A DNA stretch of 64,000 nt, from NCBI RefSeq assembly GCF_051622035.1, contig NC_135367.1, positions 12,250,501 through 12,314,500 of the forward strand. Direction: 5' to 3'. The notes beneath the pieces are model-generated. The model had not been told where the DNA came from. It made no database searches and worked only from the letters and a program-made list of their open reading frames with translations. Below, piece after piece: positions 1 to 62,321 of this stretch; within the stretch, counting starts at the first letter, position 1; each line of letters begins with the position of its first letter. The DNA is from Arctopsyche grandis (lineage: Eukaryota; Arthropoda; Insecta; Trichoptera; Hydropsychidae). Made by a program: the position numbers and the translations under genes.

Positions 1-390
1 TATTTCTATAATATTTCTTTCTATTCTCTTATTGATAAGAAACCCTACTCCTCCTATTCTACCATTTGGTAGCCCTCTCCAGTAGAGACAGTTACCACTT
101 TTTAGGATTATTTGGTTTTCCTGTTTTCGTCTTACTTCGCTAAGTCCTACTAAATCCCATTTGATACTTTCTAGTTCATTCTCTAATGCAAGCACACTTC
201 CTTCACTCGATAACGTTCTTACATTGTACGTGGCTAGATACAGGTTTCTATTAGCTAAGCTATCATCCATCGTCACTCTTACCTTGTTGGAGGTTTGGAT
301 ATTATTTTTCTCGCATTTATCCAAGATGTGTTGAGAAAAAGGCGGTACTTGAGAGAGATTTCCATTCAAGGAGTGAGTTCTTACCGCCAT
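1..390 (-). CDS. N-terminus of RTE endonuclease/reverse transcriptase ORF (partial)
   Basis: This is an open minus-strand frame starting with ATG at 388-390, and it runs off the left edge. It encodes the same N-terminus as the copy at 9709. That includes the first endonuclease motif (TYNVRTL, with the metal-site Asn) and the SEVRR motif (catalytic Glu). Only about 130 codons are visible and no stop or frameshift is seen. It is retrotransposon coding sequence, not a host gene. Confidence 0.8.
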   Translation of the reverse strand, partial: MAVRTHSLNGNLSQVPPFSQHILDKCEKNNIQTSNKVRVTMDDSLANRNLYLATYNVRTLSSEGSVLALENELESIKWDLVGLSEVRRKQENQIILKSGNCLYWRGLPNGRIGGVGFLINKRIERNIIEI

Positions 391-1110
391 AGACTCTTCT
401 CTGTGGTCAGCTTTGACAGATAGTCATCCTAGGTATCACTTGGATCACTTATGAGTTATTACATGCCATTTTACAGGGTTACTTTGTAAGTGAAAGTAGT
501 TAGTTATGATAATAATAGATTAGCAATTGTTATACTACTTTTTTACAGATCTTTTTTACAGATCTTTATCGTGAGACGCCTCTTTGGAGACAACGGATTT
601 ATATATGTGAGTGCGGTTTGCAATTTAATATTTTAATAATAACTTTAGTAAAGAATATAAAATTACACGAATTACTTTGATATAATTTAAATATGAAAAA
701 GAACTGATAGACAGTTGGGAAACACCGTTTCTGTTTGCTATTATTCTATTAAGTAAAGTTCGTTAAAGATTTTTGGCTGGAAGCAATTATGTGGAAGATT
801 TATTGCTTCTGTGGGACCGACTTGACTGGCGAAGGACCCTTTTTTTGTATTCAGGTAGGGAGATGTATCTCGTTTGACACCGATTTGACACAAAAATTAG
901 CACAAAATTTTTCGAAATAACTGATATAAAACCGCTTTTTACGACCGATTTGCTGTTTATTTTTACACTTAAATTATACTAGGATGCAATTAGTAAAATA
1001 AGTGATTAGATGGTTAAGTTAAATTTCGTGCAATAGCCGGGTTTAAGCGAGTAATAGCGGGAAGAACGCAGAAGCACGTCTTCCCCGCATGACACGAAAG
1101 ACCGAACTCC
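1..1110 (-). mobile_element. 5' end of an RTE-type LINE, cut by the window edge
   Basis: This stretch matches 9320-10429 at a constant offset of 9319 with no indels seen. I found only a few substitutions, for example near 697 and at 1099-1110. It holds the 5' UTR (about 391-1110) and the first 130 codons of the EN-RT ORF, read on the minus strand; the rest lies left of the window. Similarity stops at the same place in both copies, just before a TATA-rich run, so about 1110 is probably the true 5' end of the element. The near-identity points to very recent transposition, a recent duplication or gene conversion. Confidence 0.85.
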
Positions 1111-1394
1111 CATATATGTATATATGTACATATATATGGAGAAGGGCGAGAGAAGTGACGGTGTAGTTTAGTCATGTCATCTCGCTTGGAGTTTCGATTG
1201 GTAGAAGGCTGTGGTGTGGGTGTGGGTGTGGGTGTGCTGCGAACAATAAAAGTTCCGTGTTTAGATGACCAGTTATGAGTAGAGTACGATAATTGAACAA
1301 TAAAGTGGTTATGAGGTGATGGTATGCACTGCATTTTGTTATGACAGAAGAAGCGGTATCACACCTTGTACCTGGGGAGCTGCCACATTAGATT

Positions 1395-1730
1395 GGCCAT
1401 GTTTAAGCGGTTTATATTACAAATACCGAGCGAAGCCGGGTAAATAGAAAGATAATTGAATAAAGTAATGAGCCGAGCAAATGTCGTAAATATGTTCGCG
1501 ACACGCTCTCTGAAATATCGACGACATCCCCCCAAGGCAATCCTAGGGGTACTGCCCGAGCTATGGAGGGGCGTCGTGTGGCTCGCCGATTGGTGAAAGA
1601 TTGGAACACGCTGTATGTTTCCACGCCGTCAAATACCGCGGTATCAACCGCTAGTGTTAACGCTGCCAATAAGAGGATTGTAAAAATGAAATAGTTAGAC
1701 TTGGTATTACTAATGTCAACATAAAAATGT
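1395..1730. repeat. Interspersed repeat carrying a 19-bp GC-rich motif, unclassified
   Basis: The 19-mer TACCGAGCGAAGCCGGGTA at 1424-1442 occurs as its exact reverse complement at 13408-13426. On + the following sequence (about 1522-1692) is open and ends in TAG. It reads as a basic peptide containing RAMEGRRVARRLVKDWN, which may be the C-terminus of an unrecognised mobile-element protein. I cannot assign the class. Most of the rest of 1730-2090 is plain AT-rich sequence. Confidence 0.4.
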
Positions 1731-2092
1731 CAGCTGACTGCTAAATATGTCAAAATATTCTGTAAAAGTCAATATTCTGGGCCTAGTAGTCCCTAATGGG
1801 CGGTCCTATATCAAAGCTACCAACATAAAATGTAACCAGATAATGTTCCATCAAATGAGAATTCTGTCTAATTGTCTCCAAATACGTTGACTTTCACATT
1901 CTTGTGAGACTTATTTGATTTGATTTAACCATATTTTTGTCATAGATTCCTTTCTATTTGTTTTTTTATGATATTGACATAGTGAATCTAAATTATTGAA
2001 TGGTTGGCATCAATAATGTTATCTTTGTCGTTTGAAGTGACATTGCTGTCAGTGAGGAATATCACACTTCAGGTCAAGTATCACAATACAGA

Positions 2093-2200
2093 ATGGAATG
2101 TCGATTATGTTTGTATTCTGCAGCAGCCCAGTCGTCTGTTTCCACCTACGATAACCTTGATTTGCTGGTGCAGCGTATCTGGAACTGCTGCCAGTTACAG
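2093..2200 (+). CDS. ZAD zinc-finger gene, exon 1
   Basis: The exon has 36 codons from ATG 2093 to CAG 2200, followed by the weak donor gtcgat. It encodes MECRLCLYS and ends in IWNCCQLQ, the usual first half of a ZAD domain. The splice is phase 0, and joining it to GTG AAA at 2407 gives the typical ZAD sequence VKQNDGLPDTIC. The exon is too short to stand out as an open frame. Confidence 0.7.
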
Positions 2201-2406
2201 GTCGATTCAACTCTTAAGTTATTATAAGACGTATACACATTAAGGAAATTATTGTTTTTTCTTTATTAATATTAAATTAATTAATTAATAGAGAAATTGT
2301 TTAATACATAAACGAAAAATGTACGATAAGTTTGGTTTTAATTAGTAAATCACAAAAGTTGTTCGCTATTAAAGTTTTCTAATTTATTTGTACATTTCGT
2401 CTTCAG

Positions 2407-2868
2407 GTGAAACAAAATGATGGATTGCCAGATACAATATGCCAATCGTGTGAATCCAATCTTAAAGTTTTCACCAGTTTCAAAAACATCTGTGTACATA
2501 ATGATAAAATCCTGAGATTAAGATTATCCGAACGTTTGAATATCAAAACGGAAGAAGTAATACTAGATGATTTAAATTGGGAGAACGAGTTTAATGCTCA
2601 TTCATCTGCATTCATTTACAACTACCCCATAATTGATGTTGAAGCTGCAGATAAAGAAATTCGCAATACAGAAAAATCACACAAATGCAAGACGTGTTTG
2701 AAGTCCTTATCTTCTTATTCCGAATTAAAGACACATATGTATACTCACTCAGTGGAAAAGCCACACAAATGTGAGCTGTGTTTGAAATCGTTTGCATTAA
2801 AATCTATCTTAGTGAGACATTTGAAAATTCCCACTGGAGATAGACCTTATAAATGCGATTTCTGTTAA
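2407..2868 (+). CDS. ZAD zinc-finger gene, exon 2 up to the premature stop
   Basis: The acceptor is the tcttcag just before 2407. The exon carries the second ZAD Cys pair, an acidic linker (EEVILDDLNWENE) and two and a half C2H2 fingers. TAA at 2866-2868 interrupts finger 3 after KCDFC. The first residue is Val from the splice junction, not an initiator. Confidence 0.7.
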   Translation: MKQNDGLPDTICQSCESNLKVFTSFKNICVHNDKILRLRLSERLNIKTEEVILDDLNWENEFNAHSSAFIYNYPIIDVEAADKEIRNTEKSHKCKTCLKSLSSYSELKTHMYTHSVEKPHKCELCLKSFALKSILVRHLKIPTGDRPYKCDFC

Positions 2869-2957
2869 AGTCATTTGTGATTCCATCGAAATTAAAGGAA
2901 CATGTGAAGATTCACACTGGACATAAGCCATTGGATATTTTTTCAATTTTAATATGA

Positions 2958-3179
2958 TGGAAATTGTTTTTTTTAAGGATTTTTGGATATAAACATACCC
3001 ACTATATGAATAATAAATAAGAGGTTTTTATTTTTTGAATTTGCAAATTTTGAGGATTTAAGTGTTTAAAATCTTCAAAGTTTAAGTTAAATAATTAGTT
3101 ATTATGTATGGATTATTAATGTTTATTTGTTTGCCCGCTATGTAAATCCCAGTTTTCAATAATAAATGTGGTTTGTGAC
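2958..3179. other. 3' flank of zinc-finger gene
   Basis: The sequence is AT-rich with AATAAA-type hexamers (for example near 3010 and 3160) that could serve polyadenylation. Nothing else is recognised. Confidence 0.3.
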
Positions 3180-3720
3180 TTAACGAGCGGATACCCACGA
3201 ATTCCCACGTTGGGAAGCGCAGGTGGCGTACAGATGTCCTCCAGGAACACGTTCTAAAGGTAAACCGTGGACTGGAATGGAATATGTCGTTATCTGTCGT
3301 AGGAGTTCTCCTGGTTCTATGCTCCTCGAATCCCAGCCAGCTGTACGAGCTGGCGGGAGAAAAGCTGGATACCCGGTCACGAGGTCCTTCCTCTACGTAG
3401 ACGGCTTCTGGATGTTCCGTTAACAGTGGCGTATGAAGACGGCGGGAGCTCCAGGAACTGTACAGCTACTACTAGGCTCAACTGGGGGTGGCTGAATGCT
3501 GGGCAGGAGATGTGATCTCGCGACTGCCTCAGGGGAAATTCTGGAGGGAAGAGAGGCATCTAGAACGGGATATATGTTTATAAAGGCTGATTAGAAGAGA
3601 GGACTTCTGTAATTGCACGCTTGGAAGCTACGTTCAGGGAGTGGGGGTAGCAGGATACCAACCTAACCTTTGGCATTGCTGCCAAATGAAGGGACGGTGA
3701 GGAAGGCGTAGTGTTACAGG
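3180..3720. other. GC-rich island, unassigned (old mobile element or exon remnant?)
   Basis: The GC content is clearly above the surroundings, and short frames of about 60 codons are open on both strands. None resembles a protein family I recognise, and splice signals are not convincing. A relic of a retroelement is the likeliest explanation, but this is inference. Confidence 0.3.
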
Positions 3721-4799
3721 TTATACTATCTAAATTCATTTTTTTGTAAAAGTTCTATAAGGGATGAACGAATGAGACGACTGGGATGTTGATGCACGTG
3801 CTTTATTTATGAAAGCCAGAGACGGAGTGGTGATAGCGTTCCGAACATGGCCGAGTTGGTCCCAACTCGCAGGATGGTAACCGAAACTCGACCATGTCGT
3901 AGAGCCGCCAGAGTTCCACTTCTTACGTTAAATTCAGCTAAAATATAATAAAAACATACATATGTATATAAAAATAGTAATTATAAACATAAATATTGTA
4001 TTTACATACATATAATTCATGTCACGCTCAAAAAAATAATTAAATGGAATCTTAACATCCTTATTTCCATTTTCATTATATTTTTCTTTATATCTATACA
4101 TATATGTATACTAAAAAATACTATAAAGGTACAAGTTTATTACAAGTATAGTATATTCGCGGGGAAGTGGGCTAGCTGCGCACTTTAGTGGAAGGGCTGG
4201 CAGAACTGACATCTGCATCTTTACTCTGAATTATATACTGGTTGAGTGATGTCATCCTATTTTCGGGAGCTCTAGGTTATCCTTTGTCTCCGAGTGACGA
4301 GAGCATGCTTCTGGAAGATTCTACAAGCATGGAGATCAGGTCATATCGTATTTATAAATCGAGTTGAATTGGGTCGATGCCCTTGAGTAGCGAAGATAAT
4401 TCCAGACGAGTTTAGCGCTGCATGTTTGTACAGGAGCACGATGATGCCATCGTAAGACTTGTACAGTATTGTGAAATATATGATATAACTGATCTTGATT
4501 CGGGATAGCACAAGTTGTAGTATATTCCTACACGGGCAATTTTTTTTTCATTTATATTCTCCGTGGTGATTGATTTTTTTAGAAAAAAAGTCACATTGTT
4601 GAATAAATTGAAAGGTAAACGGATTATTTCCCACTTTACGATATACGATAGAATACGAATATCTGGCACTCGAGTTTTCGTTATTATTGTGATAGTTCGC
4701 GTGGGTAACTCTCGATGGATGGAATTTTCAGGTGACAGATGTTCCGTGATCGAGATTTTAGTGATATGTGCTAGATCACTTTGTGCAGAATAATCATCG
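3721..4799. other. Upstream flank of the claudin-like gene, nothing assigned
   Basis: This is mixed AT-rich sequence with a more GC-rich patch at about 4160-4430. A minus-strand frame (4412-5146) runs antisense to the first exon and has no family resemblance. I see no clear TATA box or mobile-element end. Confidence 0.25.
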
Positions 4800-5057
4800 A
4801 ACCGAATTGAAAAGTGCCCGAATAGCTGGCCGCGAAAGACGATGTTATGAGCAACCGAACGACAAAAGCAACAGGTAGTGGCAGTGGCAAGTGGCGCTCG
4901 GTTGGAAAGTTGCAAGTCCAGTCGTGTCGGTGCGTTTGTGGCGTCCGGTCGCGGTCGTAGTCGCGTTACAGTGAGTGAGAGTTGAGAGTGAGCTGGTGCA
5001 GACGCAGACGCTGACGCAGACTCACTTAAAGAGCAAAGAACGAAACCAACAGCAGAA
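4800..5057 (+). promoter_or_regulatory. Probable 5' leader / core promoter region with a 37-codon uORF
   Basis: This GC-rich block sits directly in front of the ATG at 5058, inside an AT-rich region, and is consistent with the leader or proximal promoter. ATGs at 4842 and 4847 precede the start; the second opens a reading frame of 37 codons ending at TAG 4958-4960. If transcription begins upstream of 4842, this uORF would lie in the mRNA. The start site cannot be placed from sequence. Confidence 0.4.
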
Positions 5058-58377
<53,320 letters not shown>

Positions 58378-59028
58378 GACGCGGCGCTTCTCAAATCCAC
58401 AAACAACAACAACTCTACCGCCAAACAGCCACCCATCAGAATTTCACACGATCATCCGACCATCGTCAGGCGACCATCCGACATTGGCTCGCGCTCATCG
58501 AACACATCCTTCACGAACTCCTTCGAAAGCGACAACTCCCTTGAGGACAACCGAACCCTCAAATCGATCAAATCGACCAGCGATCAACGACAAACTGCCC
58601 GACGAGGGCGGCGAATCAGCCGACCCGTCAGCAACCTGTCGATGATCGATGAAAATCCGTCGTTGACTAATCACTACAAATCTTCCAGTTTCATCATGAC
58701 TTCTAGAAGCGATCCGTCGATATCTGTTAAGCCCCAATGTCTTTCGAACTCCAGGACGGATCGTACGTACGCCTCGTTGAATCACCAGCATCACACTTAC
58801 GAGGTGCCAATTAGGGATAATCTCGGCAGAGATTATTATAGAAGGTTCTCTTCCGATCGTCCGTATTTGATTAGACCGTACGAGACGATGGATCGTAGGC
58901 ATTTGGTCGAAGATGGTTTCGGAAGGTTGTATTATGTAGACGAGCACGTCGGTCCACGTGACGGCTTCTATTACAATATTCCTCCGATGTTATCGCACAA
59001 CAATTTGTATCTGGCATTTTTGTATTGA
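58378..59028 (+). CDS. Candidate stop-codon read-through extension (216 codons)
   Basis: Directly after the TGA, the same frame is open for 216 codons to TGA 59026-59028. The stretch is far less AT-rich than its flanks and codons in the first part favour C or G at position 3. The predicted tail is Ser/Asn/Arg-rich (SRSSNTSFTNSFESDNS; ARRGRRISRPVSNLSMID), then Tyr/Arg-rich (RDYYRRFSSDRPYLIRPYE) and ends LSHNNLYLAFLY. AATAAA overlaps its end. Stop-codon read-through is documented in many insect genes; TGA is the usual type, though here followed by G rather than C. I saw no phase-1 acceptor early in the block that would bypass the stop. Other frames are also open over parts of it, so it could be a GC-rich 3' UTR. 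Confidence 0.5.
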   Translation, partial: DAALLKSTNNNNSTAKQPPIRISHDHPTIVRRPSDIGSRSSNTSFTNSFESDNSLEDNRTLKSIKSTSDQRQTARRGRRISRPVSNLSMIDENPSLTNHYKSSSFIMTSRSDPSISVKPQCLSNSRTDRTYASLNHQHHTYEVPIRDNLGRDYYRRFSSDRPYLIRPYETMDRRHLVEDGFGRLYYVDEHVGPRDGFYYNIPPMLSHNNLYLAFLY

Positions 59029-59734
59029 ATAAAAAAATCAACTGAGAATATCGATTGTAACGATACATATCTTATGTTTATTATTATTTTTTTTATTATT
59101 ATAGTTTCTTCAGATATTTACATTAGTGAACATATACGTAATCGTTATAACAGTCTTTATGTATAAGAATATGTTCGCTGTCGTAAACACTTTATTATTC
59201 ATAACTTTTTCATTCTTAACAATGTACCTATTTTGTATTGATTTTTTTTATTTATTTAATTTGTATTGTATTTTCTATTGTGATTATTTTGTTAACATGT
59301 TGCCGACTTATTATATAGTATAACCTCAATTTTATATTGTGAAATGAATGTTAAATCGTATGAAAATAGACTTTCAGTCGGCTATATGTTAATTTTGCTT
59401 CTATGCAAGTTGTCTTTGTCATGTGGTGACAAATTTAAAATGTTGATAAATTTTGTCATTTTTAGAGGATTGATTATATTTTTTCATTCCGAGTTTGTTA
59501 ACATTCATCAATTCTACAAATTGGCACTGCATGGCGAGGACATCTATAGTTTTATGAGTGAAATCTGATTGGTATGGTGGTTGTTTGTAAATAATAATAT
59601 TAAAAAAAAAAAGAAGCAGAAGGTTATGAAAATAGTAAAATGCAAATAAATAATATTGGATGAGAGAAAAATTGCGCCATAATAAATAAAAATCATGTCC
59701 GTTGTTGTCATAGTTTTTGATAGGGTACTGACCA
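59029..59734. other. 3' flank of the claudin-like gene
   Basis: AT-rich; AATAAA occurs at once after 59026 and later. Probably 3' UTR and intergenic. Confidence 0.4.
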
Positions 59735-59925
59735 CGGTAATTGGTCAGTCTAGTAGTTGGTCATTGATTTTAATTTTTAAATTAAAGCCATATATGTATA
59801 TGTATGTATGTACTGCTATTGATTAGTAGTGAAGAGTACTATTGTGGGTACACAAAGTTGTCACCAATGTTATTTTGTAGTTTTAAAGTCCAGATCAACT
59901 ATTATAGACCAGCCAATTACTGGAG
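59735..59925. repeat. Small repeat/MITE with inverted ends
   Basis: GGTCAGTCTAGTAGTTGGTC on the left is partly mirrored by ATAGACCAGCCAATTACTGG on the right. The centre shares the ATTGATTAGTAGTGA and TTTAATTTTTAAATTAAAGC blocks with 12894 and 56936. Confidence 0.4.
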
Positions 59926-62055
59926 TCTCTCTCCTGTTTGCTATTAAGAAATAAATCAAATTTAAATGTAATTTATATCAATTGACAAAGACTGCTGCAC
60001 GTGTAAAATTCTTGAACTATTTAAATTTTATAATAATATACACAAATTTTACCATTTCTGTATTTTAAATCAGCGTACACGTGAGGTTTTAAGCTTTTCG
60101 AATTTATTAAGTTGATGTTTTTTTATTTTTACGTTGGTTTTGTAGAAATATCAAATCTGTGATAACGTGGAAAAGCTTTACGATTCATTTATTAAAACCT
60201 GTGTGTATGCTTGTTTGATTAATTGTACTTAATTTTCAACTTATTCTACGCATTTAATCGCTTATGATTCGATCTGTCGACAACAATCTCTGATGAAATC
60301 ATCACTTATACAAATTTTGATATTACTTTTTTTTTAGACAAAATAAATGATTTTTATGTCTGTGTTTGTTGCGAATGGTGATTGCGTGTATTTAGTGCGT
60401 TTTTACGTTATACAAATAAATAATAATTTATGTTACAGTGCTTGTCCATTAGTTGACAGTTAATTAAAAGTGTATGGAGGCATAATTTTGATTTCCTTTT
60501 ATATATTTTGTCTCAATTTTTGTTGATTTTGTGTGCCAATGGATGAGCGCTGTTATTGTAGCATTTTTTTTATATTAAAAAATCTTTTTAGCTGTAGACG
60601 CGTGCGATTGTTGATGAAAATGTTGCGCTTCTCAAACTTCTTCCGTTGTTGTACAGATTTCTGTTACCATATGTATTTTATATGCCTGAAAAACATAATG
60701 TCACCGTTCTGAAGGACATAATCTCTTTGGATTCGTTCTGCTGCTATGTGAAACAAAAACAGTATTATCACAACGACAATGTTTAATTTTCATATTAAAG
60801 TTACACGCGTTGTTTAATAATTCTTTAGTCTGTTAAATACTTTTGATGAATGATATTAATAAATATACTTATTAATAACTTGGATTGAATTTGCATGGTA
60901 ACGAATCTCTTCCTATACATATATTTTTTTTATATATTATATTTATAATGGAATTAACTTGTTGAATAATTTCTCTTATTGCATTCGTTGACTGATTAAT
61001 GTTATGGAATTGCATAAATTAAATACTTTTTGCCAGTAAATCAATATTTTAAGAATGGTGCTCACTGTATGAGATTGTAAACTGGCTTTTAAATTTCTAT
61101 TGTCTGATGAATTAAATCAAATTTTAAATGAATATATCAGAATATAAGGCATATATGTATGTATAAATAGGTTATGTTATTATTTTACGATTGATTTAAG
61201 TTACAACACAAAATTATTTAATAATAAAAAAATACATTTTTTAAAATGGAATTTTATTTTTATGATATTTCATTTTGCATCCATGGTATGTTGACATCTT
61301 ATACAAGATAAATTCCAGGTTACAATATCAATATAAAAGTGTATAGATTCTATGTTACATTTAGAAAAATGGTAAAACTTGGTAGTGAACATTCCTCTTT
61401 TTCAAGGACATTGCTGATGACTATTTTTAGGTCACGATTTAGTGCCAACCATTTTTTTTATTGAAGATATATTAAATTTTGATAATTTTTATGGTATCAT
61501 AGGATTAATGTGGAAATTAAATTGTCAGTTGATAAAATATGTCGAGAAATAGACAAAAATAGTTATAATCTGGCAAATAAATTAAATGAAACACGAAACT
61601 ATAATTACATAAATATTATATTTACTGATACACATATATTTTATGACAGAAGAGCGTTTTCATATATATTTTTTTAGAGAAATTTTGAGTGTTACTTTAT
61701 TTACTCTTTTGGTCATCCATTTTCTATGATATTGACAATTTCTGTTGTGAATATTGTAACAAATCTTTTTATGAAACAAACAGCAATGCATCGAAATAAA
61801 AGCTTTTTTCCATGCATTAAAGTAAGTACTTATTATAAATTTTTATTATGTGATAAACATTTTCTTATGAAGAAAGGGCGGAAGGAATGACAAAAAAAAA
61901 AATACGGAAGAGTCGAACTCTAAAGAATTTTGTAACAATAATTCAAATCGACAATTCTGACAAATTATGTAAACATTTTCAATTATATATTGTAAATGTC
62001 CAATTAAAAATATTATAAGTTTTAAATATATATTTTTTGGTCTTATAATATGCAA
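59926..62055. other. Intergenic / 3' UTR between two convergent genes
   Basis: AT-rich with no supported gene. It lies between the 3' ends of the claudin-like (+) and Sans-like (-) genes and may contain long 3' UTRs of both. Confidence 0.4.
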
Positions 62056-62321
62056 TTAAAGTGGACTGTCAATCATCGCTCCAGGATTTGCCAAACCATT
62101 TTTCCTGACTTGAACGGCTGTCACCAATTTCCTATAAGGTCCCAACGGTAAACCCAATGACTTCATATCATTCTCTGTCAATAGCATGAGGGAATCTAAA
62201 TCTATCTGCTCTTGCAGTAATTTTGGAGCGAGTTGAGAAAGACCCCAAGCTGCTAGGAATCGCTGAAGAGCCGCTGCTGCAGAACCTTCGTCTCCTTCAT
62301 CCGAAGATTCCGATGAGCTTT
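62056..62321 (-). CDS. Sans: Sans-like gene, last exon (SAM domain, PDZ-binding tail)
   Basis: Phase 1 in; stop TAA at 62056-62058. It encodes an acidic Ser-rich lead (ESSSESSDEGDEG), the SAM domain and the end NPGAMIDSPL. Confidence 0.8.

Larger units (their letters stand above)
2093..2957 (+). pseudogene. ZAD/C2H2 zinc-finger gene, frameshifted
   Basis: Two coding pieces join into one short zinc-finger protein: 2093-2200, then an intron of 206 bp, then 2407-2957. The N-terminal ZAD domain has its two Cys pairs at residues 3/6 (CRLC) and 48/51 (CQSC). An acidic linker and three C2H2 fingers follow. Finger 1 is canonical. In finger 2 the last zinc-binding His is Pro (HLKIP). Finger 3 is interrupted by a TAA at 2866-2868 that results from loss of one T in the CLKSF-coding stretch; one base over, the frame resumes as KSFVIPSKLKEH and ends at TGA 2955-2957. 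ZAD fingers are DNA-binding, dimerising regulators largely confined to arthropods. The intron rules out a processed copy. A single-base assembly error could explain the frameshift but not the His-to-Pro change. Confidence 0.75.

Noticed and set aside
58495-58947. 150-codon minus-strand frame over the read-through block
   Set aside because: Antisense to a better explained plus-strand frame, with no motif; open because of base composition.
59344-59568. 74-codon frame as an additional exon
   Set aside because: No acceptor in phase, AT-rich, no similarity; more likely 3' flank.
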